NCBI RefSeq assembly: GCF_002937115.1 | Contig: NZ_NHRY01000241.1 | Coordinates: forward strand, 1-63,968 | Length of the DNA stretch: 63,968 nt | Direction: 5' to 3' | Source of the DNA: Rhodopila globiformis | GTDB lineage: Bacteria > Pseudomonadota > Alphaproteobacteria > Acetobacterales > Acetobacteraceae | Shown here: positions 35,240 through 43,563 of the stretch, piece by piece | Layout: each line of letters starts with the position of its first letter | Numbering within the stretch: the first letter of the stretch is position 1 | Position numbers and translations under genes: made by a program | The notes under the pieces: model-generated | What the model was told of the DNA's origin: nothing | The model's database searches: none | What the model saw: the letters and a program-made list of their open reading frames with translations, nothing else

Positions 35240-35761
35240 TCACCAGCCCGCCTGCGCGCTTTCGATCGCCGCCGGCACCGCCTCGGCCAGCCGATCGTGC
35301 CCGGCGGGATGGTCCGGGCGGATGAAGCCGTAGGTGGGGTACGCCGAGGCCCCCATCCGCTCCGCCGGCGGCCACCAGACGCGCACCAGGCTCCAGTCGC
35401 CGTCCTCGGACACGTCGATCACCGGCTGGTCCTGGGTGACGTGGTGATGCTGCCAGTTGGCCTGGATCACCAGGATCCGCCGTCGCGACAGCACCCGCGA
35501 CACCACCGCCACGTGCCCGTCCGGCAGCCGCCGGGAGGGACGGAACACCAGCAGGCTGCCAGTCTCCGGCCGGGGGCCGCGGTCATAGCGTCCCGCCGCC
35601 TGCCACCACCAGCCGGCGGCCGGGCCGGACAGGGCGACGCCGGTCAGGGCGCGGGCGAACGGCGCGCACTCGACCGCCGCGCGCACGCCGGTATCCCGGC
35701 TGCCGCAGGCGGCCAGCGCCAGGCAGAGCAGCGGCACGGCGAGCGCAACGGCTCGGCGCAT
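35240..35761 (-). CDS. CHAP-domain (cysteine amidase) lipoprotein
   Basis: 173 aa. A lipoprotein signal (MRRAVALAVPLLCLALAACG, lipobox LAAC, Cys19) is followed by a NlpC/P60-like CHAP domain. Catalytic Cys32 is in ECAPFARALTG, His83 in DGHVAVVSRV and the polar third residue Asn102 in IQANW. Such enzymes cleave peptidoglycan stem peptides or act as amidases at the cell envelope. The domain starts only about 12 residues after the lipidated Cys, so it would be held close to the membrane. Confidence 0.82.
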   Translation of the reverse strand: MRRAVALAVPLLCLALAACGSRDTGVRAAVECAPFARALTGVALSGPAAGWWWQAAGRYDRGPRPETGSLLVFRPSRRLPDGHVAVVSRVLSRRRILVIQANWQHHHVTQDQPVIDVSEDGDWSLVRVWWPPAERMGASAYPTYGFIRPDHPAGHDRLAEAVPAAIESAQAGW

Positions 35762-35783
35762 GGCAGGTCCCTGCTTCGGGCGG

Positions 35784-36992
35784 TCAGGCGGACGTCAAAT
35801 CCCCTTGGGCATCCCCCTTGGGGCGCGGCAGGCCCAGCAGGGTGTGCAGCACGTAGCCGGTGTGCGCGCCGACGGCGGGGCCGGTCCAGCGCACCACGTC
35901 CTCGGGCCGCTCGCCGTCCAGGCGGATCGTCGGCCCCGGATGCAGGGTCGGGCCAATGAGAGGGTCGTCCACGTCCTGCACCGCCTGCCGGGCGCGGAAA
36001 TGCGGGTCCGCGGCGCAGTCGGCGATGTCGAACAGGCGCGAGCACGGCACCTCGGCCGCTTCCAGCGTGGCTTCGGCGTCCTTCGCCGGCAGCGTCCTTG
36101 TCCAGGCGGCGATCGCCGTATCCAGCGCGTCGCGGTTCTGGCAGCGCAGCCCGTTGGTGGCGTAGGCCGGATTGTCGGCCAGTTCCGGGCGGCCGATCGC
36201 AGCCATCAGCCGGCGGAAGATCAGGTCGGAGTTGCCGGCGACGCACAGCCACCTGCCATCCGCGCAAGGATAGGTGTTGGTCGGCGAGGCGGTGGCGATC
36301 GCCGCCCCCGCCGGCTGGCGAATCCGGCCGTCCATGGCGTATTCCGGCAGCATCCCCTCCATCAGGCTGAACACGCTGTCCACCAGGTTGACGTCGACGA
36401 TCCGGCCGCGCCCTGTGCCGGTGGCGTCGCGCTGCCACACCGCCGACAGCAGCCCGATGGCGGCATACAGCCCGGCGAGGTCGTCGCTGATGGAAATGCC
36501 GCAGCGCGGCGGCGGCAGTTCGGTGGCGCCGCCGGGATGCGCGGTCAGGTGCCGCAGGCCGCCGATGGCCTCGCCGATGGCGCCGAACGCCGGCTTGTCG
36601 CGGTACGGGCCATCCTGGCCGTAGCCGGAGATGCGGGCGATCACCAGCCGCGGATTGACCGCGTGCAGCACCTCGGGGCCTATGTTCAGCCGCTCCAACT
36701 GGCCGGCGCGCAGGTTCTCGACCAGGACGTCGGCGCGGGCGACCAGTTGCAGCAGCGTGTCGCGCTGTCGTTTCAAGTCCAGTTCGATGCAGAGTTTGTT
36801 GCGGCCATGGATGCTGAACCAGACCGAGTGCCCATCCTTCGCCGCGCCCCAGCCGCGGAACGGATCGCCGCCCGGCGGCTCGATCTTGATCACCTCGGCG
36901 CCCAGATCGGCGAGGATTCGGGTGCAGAACGGCGCGGCAATATAGTGGCCAATTTCGAGGACTTTCAGCCCGTTGAGCGGCGGCGTGCTCAT
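35784..36992 (-). CDS. CaiB/BaiF (family III) CoA-transferase
   Basis: 402 aa. Begins LKVLEIGHYIAAPFCTRILA with LGAEVIKIEPPGGDPFRGWG, the standard family opening. SGYGQDGPYRDKPAFG and the catalytic aspartate region GISISDDLAGLYAAIGLLSA (D170/D171, equivalent to Asp169 of formyl-CoA transferase) follow. Moves CoA between carboxylic acids; substrates are unknown. It diverges from the DUF4089-amidase operon across a 310-bp control region. Confidence 0.9.
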   Translation of the reverse strand: MSTPPLNGLKVLEIGHYIAAPFCTRILADLGAEVIKIEPPGGDPFRGWGAAKDGHSVWFSIHGRNKLCIELDLKRQRDTLLQLVARADVLVENLRAGQLERLNIGPEVLHAVNPRLVIARISGYGQDGPYRDKPAFGAIGEAIGGLRHLTAHPGGATELPPPRCGISISDDLAGLYAAIGLLSAVWQRDATGTGRGRIVDVNLVDSVFSLMEGMLPEYAMDGRIRQPAGAAIATASPTNTYPCADGRWLCVAGNSDLIFRRLMAAIGRPELADNPAYATNGLRCQNRDALDTAIAAWTRTLPAKDAEATLEAAEVPCSRLFDIADCAADPHFRARQAVQDVDDPLIGPTLHPGPTIRLDGERPEDVVRWTGPAVGAHTGYVLHTLLGLPRPKGDAQGDLTSA

Positions 36993-37039
36993 GTCTGGCG
37001 CCTGTCCTGTCCAAAAAGAAAAGTTATCCAGAGAAAAAA

Positions 37040-37201
37040 CGGTTTGTACACGGCTTTGTTAACCTTCCATTAATGTTTTGCCTATACACAGGATTTCGAC
37101 ATCGCAAAGGCGATGTCCTGTTTCCTCCCCGAATGTCGCGCCCAGACGCGCGCGACGAACTCAAGCGGTGCGGCCCTCCCCCGGTCGCACCGCCTTTTTT
37201 T
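37040..37201 (+). ncRNA. Structured leader or small RNA with intrinsic terminator
   Basis: Three consecutive hairpins precede a T7 run. Stem 1 pairs 37098-37105 with 37110-37117 (GACATCGC/GCGATGTC) and continues as ACAG 37088-37091 with CTGT 37118-37121 round a six-base bulge. Stem 2 pairs 37135-37141 with 37150-37156. Stem 3 pairs 37165-37172 with 37186-37193 (GCGGTGCG/CGCACCGC) and is followed by TTTTTTT at 37195-37201. The terminator points rightwards, 100 bp before the DUF4089 start, while the other neighbour runs leftwards. It can therefore only act on a transcript begun in the A+T-rich DNA near 37020-37085. Either attenuation or riboswitch control of the amidase operon, or a free RNA of about 115 nt, would explain it. 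No known riboswitch consensus was recognised. Confidence 0.55.
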
Positions 37202-37302
37202 ACCGCGGCTGGCGGGCCTGTCGAGAATCGGCGGTCCTGCCGGCTCTTTCCTCGCCGCGTGGCCCGCCGCATCATCGGCCCAAGACAAACGAATGGGGAG
37301 TG

Positions 37303-37500
37303 ATGCTGATGGACGCTCATGTCGCCGCCTTGGCGCGCGCGGCCGGCCTGGACAAGGCGCTTGCCGAGTTTCCCGACGATGTCGAAGCCGCCGCGGCGCA
37401 GGCGCTGCACAACGCGCACGTGATCCGGATTCCCACCGCCCCCGCGGCCGAGCCCTGGCCGCCGATGCGCCCGGGGGTTGGCCTGGGGGATACCCTGTGA
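37303..37500 (+). CDS. DUF4089 / AtzG-like small amidase subunit
   Basis: 65 aa (ATG 37303; a second ATG at 37309 is equally possible; GGGGAG precedes). MDAHVAALARAAGLDKALAE and VEAAAAQALHNAHVIRIPTA follow the helix-turn-helix pattern of DUF4089. Members of this family pair with an AtzE-type amidase; AtzG stabilises AtzE, the 1-carboxybiuret hydrolase of cyanuric-acid degradation. The stop overlaps the amidase GTG (GTGA), so the two are made in coupled fashion. Confidence 0.78.
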   Translation: MLMDAHVAALARAAGLDKALAEFPDDVEAAAAQALHNAHVIRIPTAPAAEPWPPMRPGVGLGDTL

Positions 37501-38891
37501 CCGCGCCGCACTGGCTGGCGGCGGCCGAAATCGCCCATGCCTACGCCGCGCGGACGCTGTCGCCGGTGGAACTGCTGACGGCGCTGCTGGCGCGAATCGA
37601 GTCGCTGGACCCGACGCTGCACGCCTTTGTCCGGCTGGACGCCGACGCGGCGATGCAGGCGGCGCGGGTTGCCGAATCCGAGATCGCCGCCGGGCGCGGC
37701 CGCGGGCCGCTGCACGGCATCCCCGTCGGCGTCAAGGACATCATCGACGTCGCCGGGCTGCCGACGACCTGCCACTCGCGCATCCTGCTGGACAACGTCG
37801 CCGCGGCGGACGCGGCAGTGATCGCGAGGCTGCGCCAGGCCGGGGCGATCATCATCGGCAAGCTGTCCACGCACGAGTTCGCCCTGGGCGGGCCAAGCTT
37901 CGACCTGCCGTTCCCGCCGGCGCGCAACCCGTGGAATCCGGCGCATCATCCGGGTGGGTCGTCGTCCGGCTCCGGCGCCGGGGTGTGCGCGGGGTTGTTC
38001 CCGCTGGCGCTGGGCTCCGACACCGGCGGGTCGGTGCGCAACCCGGCCAGCGCCTGCGGCATCGTCGGACTGAAGCCGACCTATGGGCTGGTGTCGCGGC
38101 GGGGGGTGTTCCCGCTGTCGTACACGCTGGATCATGTGGGGCCGTTGGCCCGCACCGTGGCCGAGGCCGCACTGCTGCTGGATGGCATCGCCGGGCACGA
38201 TCCGGCCGATCCGGGCAGCACGCCGGCGCCGGCACGGCAGTTCGGGCGGCTGCTCGACCGCGGCGTGCGCGGCCTGCGCATCGGCTTCATCCGGCATTTC
38301 CACGAGCGCGACATGCCGGCGCATCCCGAAGTCGCCGCCGCGCTGGAGGACGCCGCCCGGGCGCTGCAGGCCGAGGGCGCGGAAATCCGCACCGTCACCC
38401 TGCCCAGCCTGACCGAGTTCGCCGGCATCAACCGGGTGATCCTGTGCAGCGAGGCGTGGTCGATCCACGCGCCGTGGCTGCGCGCGCGGCCCGGCGACTA
38501 TGGCCAGTTGACCCGCCGGCGGCTGCTGCCGGGCGCGTTCATGACCGCCGGCGACTATGTCGGCGCCCAGCGCCGTCGCACCCAGGTGATCGCCGCGGTC
38601 GAGAACTGCCTGCGCGACGTGGACGTGCTGCTGTGCGCCAGTTCGATGGACCCGGCCAGCCGGCTGGATGATGCCGAGGAGACCGCGCGCACCTATTCCC
38701 GCCAGGCACGCACGCCGTTCAACGTCACTGGCCATCCGGCGGTGGCGATGATGGCCGGGCTCAGCCGCGGCGGACTGCCGGTTTCGCTGCAGCTTGCCGG
38801 GCGGTATCATGACGACGCAACGGTGCTGCGGGTCGCCGCCGCGTATGAACGGGCGACGGCCTGGCACGAGAAGAAGCCGCCTATCGGCTGA
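37497..38891 (+). CDS. Amidase-signature hydrolase (AtzE/GatA-like)
   Basis: 464 aa, GTG start at 37497 within the upstream stop. Ser-cisSer-Lys triad: K80 in PVGVKDIID, S155 in HPGGSSSGSG and S179 in GSDTGGSVRNPAS. The adjacency to a DUF4089 subunit suggests an AtzEG-like heteromer acting on a carboxybiuret, urea-derived or other small amide rather than on aminoacyl-tRNA; no gatB or gatC is present. Next come an alpha/beta hydrolase and a ribokinase in the same direction. A liv/urt-type transporter occurs elsewhere in the window but not adjacent. Confidence 0.9.
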   Translation: MTAPHWLAAAEIAHAYAARTLSPVELLTALLARIESLDPTLHAFVRLDADAAMQAARVAESEIAAGRGRGPLHGIPVGVKDIIDVAGLPTTCHSRILLDNVAAADAAVIARLRQAGAIIIGKLSTHEFALGGPSFDLPFPPARNPWNPAHHPGGSSSGSGAGVCAGLFPLALGSDTGGSVRNPASACGIVGLKPTYGLVSRRGVFPLSYTLDHVGPLARTVAEAALLLDGIAGHDPADPGSTPAPARQFGRLLDRGVRGLRIGFIRHFHERDMPAHPEVAAALEDAARALQAEGAEIRTVTLPSLTEFAGINRVILCSEAWSIHAPWLRARPGDYGQLTRRRLLPGAFMTAGDYVGAQRRRTQVIAAVENCLRDVDVLLCASSMDPASRLDDAEETARTYSRQARTPFNVTGHPAVAMMAGLSRGGLPVSLQLAGRYHDDATVLRVAAAYERATAWHEKKPPIG

Positions 38892-38902
38892 GAAGGAGGA
38901 AG

Positions 38903-39838
38903 ATGAGCCAGGGACGCCTGCCCCCGGGACGCCTGCCCCCGGGACGCCTGCCCCCGGGACGCCTACCGGACGCCGGCCCGACGTCGCGCGTGTACTTCTC
39001 GCAGCGGCTGCGGATGCATTACGTCGATTGGGGCAACCCGGACGCGCCGCCGCTGATCCTGCTGCATGGCGGGCGCGACCATTGCCGCAACTGGGATTGG
39101 GTCGCAGCGGACCTGCGGCGGGATTACCACGTGATCTGCCCGGATTTGCGCGGGCATGGCGATTCGGCGTGGTCGGCCTCGGGCAGCTACAGCATGGCGA
39201 ACTATATCTATGACCTGGCGCAACTGATCCACCAGCAGGGGCTGGCGCCGGTGACGATCGTTGCCCACTCGCTGGGCGGCAACATCGCGCTGCGCTACAC
39301 CGGGATCTATCCGGACAACGTCGCCCGGCTGGTGGCGATCGAGGGGCTCGGGCCGGGGCCGCGCTCGCACGCCGAGGCGGATCGCCTGCCGATGGACGAG
39401 CGGATGCGGCGCTGGATCGACGAGCAGCGCGCCAACGCCGGCCGCCAGCCGCGGCGCTATCCCAGCCTGGAAGCGGCGTATGCGCGGATGCAGGAGGAGA
39501 ACAAGCACCTGACTCCCGCGCAGGCGCTGCACCTGACGCAGTACGGCGTCAACCAGAACGAGGACGGCACCTACAGCTGGAAGTTCGACCACTACGTCCG
39601 CGTCTGGCCGCCGTATGACATGACGCGCGAGGCGATTGCCGGGCTGTGGGGCGCGATCACTTGCCCGACCCTGCTGGTCTACGGCACGGAAAGTTGGGCG
39701 ACGAACCCGGCCGAGGACGGGCGGCTGGCGCATTTCCGCAACGCGCGGGTGCTGGCGGTGCCGAAGGCCGGGCACTGGGTGCACCACGACCAGTTGGCGT
39801 TCTTCCTGCGGGAGGTGCGGGCGTTCCTGGCGGCATGA
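38903..39838 (+). CDS. Alpha/beta-fold hydrolase with N-terminal GRLPP repeats
   Basis: 311 aa. Nucleophile elbow AHSLGGN (Ser about 118), oxyanion region LLHGGRDHCRNWDW, acid region LVYGTESW and histidine in KAGHWVHHDQ complete a hydrolase triad. Substrate unknown. The first 22 residues are four near-perfect copies of GRLPP encoded by a 15-bp tandem repeat (about 38912-38970). The conserved fold starts only at about residue 32, so the repeats are a dispensable or unstable leader, and the true start might lie after them. The ATG at 38903 has GGAGGA just upstream, which favours the long form. The amidase stop is 12 bp away. Confidence 0.85.
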   Translation: MSQGRLPPGRLPPGRLPPGRLPDAGPTSRVYFSQRLRMHYVDWGNPDAPPLILLHGGRDHCRNWDWVAADLRRDYHVICPDLRGHGDSAWSASGSYSMANYIYDLAQLIHQQGLAPVTIVAHSLGGNIALRYTGIYPDNVARLVAIEGLGPGPRSHAEADRLPMDERMRRWIDEQRANAGRQPRRYPSLEAAYARMQEENKHLTPAQALHLTQYGVNQNEDGTYSWKFDHYVRVWPPYDMTREAIAGLWGAITCPTLLVYGTESWATNPAEDGRLAHFRNARVLAVPKAGHWVHHDQLAFFLREVRAFLAA

Positions 39839-39957
39839 GCGCGGGGAGGATGTTGCTGGCCGAAGCACGGGACGGCGGGCGGCTGGAGCGGCGCGGCGTC
39901 TGGGCGGCACGGCGACGGCGATCCTGTAGCCGGACGAGTGGTGAGCGGAGGGGCGTG

Positions 39958-40848
39958 ATGGTGATCGTTTTCGGCTCGATCAATCTGGACCTGAGTTTCA
40001 GCCTGCCGAAGATCCCGGCGGCGGGTGAGACGGTGCTCGGCCCGGCGGTGCGCATCGCGCCCGGCGGCAAGGGCGCCAACCAGGCGGTGGCGGCGGCGCG
40101 GGATGGCGCGAGCGTGGCGATGGCAGGGGCCATTGGCAACGACCCACTGGGCGCCGGGGCGCTGGCGCTGCTGCAGCAGGCGGGCGTGGACCTGGCGCGG
40201 GTGAAGCAGGCCGAGGCCAGCACCGGCTGCGCGGCAATTGCCGTCGATCCTGTGGGCCACAACGCGATCGCCGTCGGGTCGGGGGCCAATCTGGCGGTGG
40301 CGGCTGCCCAGGTCGAGGACGCCCTGCTGGGCCCGGCGGCGACGCTGGTGCTGCAGATGGAGGTGCCGGGAGAGGAGACCGCGGCGTTGATCGCCCGTGC
40401 TCGGGCGCGGGCGGCGCGGATCATCCTGAACCTGGCGCCGGCGGCCGCGCTGCCCGAGGCGGCGCTGCGGGCGGTGGACGTGCTGGTGGTGAACGAGTCG
40501 GAAGGCGCCTGGCTGGCCGGGCACCTGGGCTGCGGCGCCTCCGCCGCGGCGCTGCGGGGGCGGCTGGGAGGCCCGGCGGTGGTGCTGACCCGCGGCGAGG
40601 ACGGCGCCGAGGTTGCGGGCAAGGAAGGAAACTGGCTGGAGCCGGCGCGGCAGGTCGTTGCGGTTGATACCACGGCGGCGGGCGATTGTTTCGTCGGCGT
40701 TCTGGCTGGCCAGTTGGACCAGGGACGAACGCTGGCCGCCGCCGTCCGTCGCGCCAGCGCCGCCGCGGCGCTGTGCTGCACCCGGGCGGGGAGCCAGGGG
40801 AGCATTCCGTTGCGGGCGGAGACGGACGGGTTCATCGAAGCTGGATGA
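39958..40848 (+). CDS. rbsK: Ribokinase-family sugar kinase
   Basis: 296 aa, PfkB family. ATG at 39958 with GGAGGGG upstream. N-terminal GSINLDLSFSLPKIPAAGET, signature 1 as APGGKGANQAVAAAR, signature 2 as DTTAAGDCFVGVLAGQL (Asp of the anion hole and catalytic Asp present; the usual DTTGAGD has Gly for the first Ala). Phosphorylates ribose or a similar pentose or nucleoside with ATP. It is 120 bp downstream of the hydrolase, so operon membership is uncertain. Confidence 0.85.
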   Translation: MVIVFGSINLDLSFSLPKIPAAGETVLGPAVRIAPGGKGANQAVAAARDGASVAMAGAIGNDPLGAGALALLQQAGVDLARVKQAEASTGCAAIAVDPVGHNAIAVGSGANLAVAAAQVEDALLGPAATLVLQMEVPGEETAALIARARARAARIILNLAPAAALPEAALRAVDVLVVNESEGAWLAGHLGCGASAAALRGRLGGPAVVLTRGEDGAEVAGKEGNWLEPARQVVAVDTTAAGDCFVGVLAGQLDQGRTLAAAVRRASAAAALCCTRAGSQGSIPLRAETDGFIEAG

Positions 40849-40883
40849 GACATGCTGCCGGCCGGATCGAGACGTCGAGCCGA

Positions 40884-41264
40884 TCAGACCCGGCGGCGCC
40901 TGATGCCGTCCTTGAGCACGGCGGTGTTGAAGTTCATCAGCAGACCGAGCGGGATGCGGCTGAGGCGGAGGTGGGTCAGAAGCTGGGCCTCGTGGACGGG
41001 AAGGATCTGGTCGACGGACTTGATTTCGACGATCAGGCTGTTGTCGATCACAAGGTCGATGAGGAAGCCGCAGTTCAGTTCGGTTGCCTTGTAGCGAAGC
41101 GGGAGTCGAGACTGGCGCAGGAACGGTATTCCCGCCTGTTGGAGTTCGTAGCACAGGCATTCTTCATAGACCCGTTCCAGCAGGCCAGGGCCGAGCTGGC
41201 GATGTACCTCGATCGCGAGGCCGATAACCCGCCAGCTCAGATCGTGATCTTCGTTATTGCACAT
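40884..41264 (-). CDS. GxxExxY protein (PDDEXK-like), copy 1
   Basis: 126 aa. Carries the family signature G27-L-L-E30-R-V-Y33 and the nuclease-like core D70 (FLIDLVIDN), E80 and K82 (IVEIKSVD), followed by LPVHEAQLLTHLRLS and LLMNFNTAVLKDGIRRR. The function of this widespread family is unknown; the fold is related to the PDDEXK/lambda exonuclease group. An inverted repeat of CTTAGTG-type words starts nine bases upstream of its start codon. A paralogue of the same length lies at 43564-43944, and three remnants occur in the window. Confidence 0.85.
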   Translation of the reverse strand: MCNNEDHDLSWRVIGLAIEVHRQLGPGLLERVYEECLCYELQQAGIPFLRQSRLPLRYKATELNCGFLIDLVIDNSLIVEIKSVDQILPVHEAQLLTHLRLSRIPLGLLMNFNTAVLKDGIRRRRV

Positions 41265-41272
41265 GGGGAATC

Positions 41273-41410
41273 TTAGTGGCTTAGTGTCTTTGTGTTAAAC
41301 ATAACGGTGCAAGGTTAACGAAGTGTAAACGGAGGCACTGACCGTGCGACATCGGCGCCGACGGGGGCGTGTTGAGCCTGGGCTTTAACACAAAGACATT
41401 AAGCCACTAA
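41273..41410. repeat. 27-bp inverted repeat (CTTAGTG words) upstream of GxxExxY copy 1
   Basis: Left arm 41273-41299 (TTAGTGGCTTAGTGTCTTTG then TGTTAAA) and right arm 41384-41410 are complementary with one mismatch; the spacer is 84 bp. The arm repeats the word TTAGTG twice. No gene lies in 41265-41476. Confidence 0.8.
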
Positions 41411-41476
41411 GTTCAACTTGCGGGTTCAGGGACGGTGCGGTTGCAGATATTGATGAAGGCTTCGCCTCCTTCAAAC

Positions 41477-42655
41477 CTATCTGCTCAACTCCCGCGTCAT
41501 CTCATCGATGCCGTTTACCGTCAGCGGATACATCCGATGCTGCATCAGGTCGTTGACCATCGTGATCGACCGCACATGCCCCCAACTCTGTTTCGGCGTC
41601 GGGTTCAGCCACGCCGATCGGCGGTAGTGGGAACACAGGCGGTCGAGCCAGACGGTGCCGGGTTCCTCGTTGTAATGCTCGACCGAGCCGCCGGGCATGG
41701 TGATCTCATACGGACTCATGGCGGCGTCGCCGACGATGATCAGCTTGTAGTCGGGGCCGTAGGTGCGCAGGACCTGCCAGGTGGGGATGGTTTCCTCGAA
41801 GCGGCGGCGGTTGTGCTTCCAGACTTTCTCATAGGGGAAGTTGTGGAAGTAATAATACTCCAGGTGCTTGAACTCGCTGCGGGCGGCGGAGAACAACTCC
41901 TCGGTCAGTCGGATGTGGTCGTCCATCGAGCCGCCGACATCCAGAAACAGCAGCACCTTCACCGTGTTGTGCCGCTCGGGCACCATCTTCAGGTCCAGCG
42001 TGCCGGCGTTGTTGGCGGTGGATCGGATCGTGTCCGGAAGATCGAGCTCGGTCGCGGCGCCCTGGCGGGCGAAACGGCGCAGGCGGCGCAATGCCAGCTT
42101 CATGCCTCTCGTGCCAAGCTCGACCGTGTCGTCCAGGTCGCGGTACTCACGCTTGTCCCACACCTTGATGGCGCGGCGGTGGCGGGATTCGTCCTGGCCG
42201 ATGCGCACGCCTTCGGGGTTGTAGCCATAGGCGCCAAAAGGCGAGGTACCAGCAGTGCCGATCCATTTGGAGCCGCCCTGGTGGCGGCCTTTTTGTTCCG
42301 CAAGGAGTTCCTTCAGTCGGTTCATTATCGCATCGAAACCGCCGAGCCCCTTGATCTGCTCCATCTCCTCGGGCGTCAGCAGCTTTTCCGCCAGCTTGCG
42401 CAGCCATTCCTCGGGAAGGTCCTGGACCTCGACGCCCTCGGGCGGTTCCAAGCCCTTGAAGCACTCGGCGAACACCCGGTCGAACTTGTCGAGGTGCCGC
42501 TCGTCCTTCACCAGCGTGGCGCGGGCGAGGTAGTAGAAATCATCAACACTATATTCCGTGACGCCGGCCTTCATCGCACCGATCAGCGTGAGATATTCGG
42601 TGATCGACGCCGGCAGGCCGGCGGAGCGCAGGCCGAGGACGAGGTGCGCGAACAT
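41477..42655 (-). CDS. VWA-domain protein (CoxE-like)
   Basis: 392 aa. The C-terminal half is a von Willebrand A domain with a MIDAS-like start LFLDVGGSMDDHIRLTEELF and the later strand YKLIIVGDAAMSPYEIT. The N-terminal half is the CoxE-type helical region (LGLRSAGLPASITEYLTLIG). Such proteins work with the adjacent MoxR AAA+ ATPase as metal-binding adaptors in enzyme maturation or remodelling. ATG at 42655 follows the moxR-like stop with no gap. Confidence 0.88.
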   Translation of the reverse strand: MFAHLVLGLRSAGLPASITEYLTLIGAMKAGVTEYSVDDFYYLARATLVKDERHLDKFDRVFAECFKGLEPPEGVEVQDLPEEWLRKLAEKLLTPEEMEQIKGLGGFDAIMNRLKELLAEQKGRHQGGSKWIGTAGTSPFGAYGYNPEGVRIGQDESRHRRAIKVWDKREYRDLDDTVELGTRGMKLALRRLRRFARQGAATELDLPDTIRSTANNAGTLDLKMVPERHNTVKVLLFLDVGGSMDDHIRLTEELFSAARSEFKHLEYYYFHNFPYEKVWKHNRRRFEETIPTWQVLRTYGPDYKLIIVGDAAMSPYEITMPGGSVEHYNEEPGTVWLDRLCSHYRRSAWLNPTPKQSWGHVRSITMVNDLMQHRMYPLTVNGIDEMTRELSR

Positions 42656-43501
42656 CTATCCTCCCCTGCGGGCGAGGAACGCCAGGCGCTCGAACAGGTG
42701 GACGTCCTGCTCGTTCTTCAGCAGCGCGCCGTACAGCGGCGGAATGACCAGGTGCTTCTCGTTGGTGCGCAGCGCCTCGGGCGGCAGGTCCTCGACCATC
42801 AGCAGCCTGAGCCAGTCGAGCAGTTCCGAGGTGGCGGGCTTCTTCTTCAGGCCGGGCACCTCGCGGATCTGGAAGAACACGTTCAGCGCCTCGCGCGCCA
42901 GGTCCTTGCGGATGTCAGGATAATGCGCCTGCACGATCCGTTCCATGGTCGGCCGATCGGGGAAGCGGATGTAGTGGAAGAAGCAGCGGCGGAGGAAGGC
43001 GTCGGGCAGCTCCTTCTCGTTGTTGGAGGTAATGATCACCACCGGCCGCTGCTTCGCGACGATCGTCCGGCGGGTCTCGTAAACGAAGAACTGCATCCGG
43101 TCGAGTTCCAGCAGCAGGTCGTTGGGGAACTCGATGTCGGCCTTGTCCACCTCGTCGATCAGCACGACCGTCTGCTCGGCAGAGTCGAACGCGTCCCACA
43201 GCTTGCCGCGGACGATGTAGTTGCCGATGTCGTGCACCCGCGGGTCGCCGAGCTGGCCGTCGCGCAGGCGGGAGACGGCGTCGTACTCGTACAGGCCCTG
43301 CTGCGCCTTGGTGGTGGACTTGATGTGCCACTCGATCAGCGGCAGCCCGAGGGACTGGGCGACCTCATGCGCGAGGACGGTCTTGCCGGTGCCGGGCTCG
43401 CCCTTCACCAGCAGCGGCCGTTGCAGGGTGACGGCGGCGTTGACCGCCACCTCCAGGTCGCGGGTCGCGATGTAGTTCTCGGTGCTTTTGAATCCGGCCA
43501 C
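42656..43501 (-). CDS. MoxR-family AAA+ ATPase
   Basis: 281 aa from a GTG at 43501 (GAGAGGA nine bases upstream). Starting further out would run into repeat DNA. Walker A GEPGTGKTV, Walker B VVLIDEVDKAD, sensor 1 VIITSNNEKELPDAFLRRC, arginine finger region RRCFFHYIRFPD. MoxR proteins are chaperone ATPases that activate metalloenzymes or complexes; the VWA partner is encoded immediately after. The pair is enclosed by two GxxExxY genes in the same orientation. Confidence 0.9.
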   Translation of the reverse strand: MAGFKSTENYIATRDLEVAVNAAVTLQRPLLVKGEPGTGKTVLAHEVAQSLGLPLIEWHIKSTTKAQQGLYEYDAVSRLRDGQLGDPRVHDIGNYIVRGKLWDAFDSAEQTVVLIDEVDKADIEFPNDLLLELDRMQFFVYETRRTIVAKQRPVVIITSNNEKELPDAFLRRCFFHYIRFPDRPTMERIVQAHYPDIRKDLAREALNVFFQIREVPGLKKKPATSELLDWLRLLMVEDLPPEALRTNEKHLVIPPLYGALLKNEQDVHLFERLAFLARRGG

Positions 43502-43563
43502 GCCTTGGGTCCTCTCGTTGTTGGGAGGAGTTTCGGGGGATTGGCGGCGTACGGCAAGTGGCT

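Noticed and set aside
38911..38971. Short direct repeats considered as a CRISPR-like array
   Set aside because: Contiguous 15-bp tandem units without spacers, inside a coding region.
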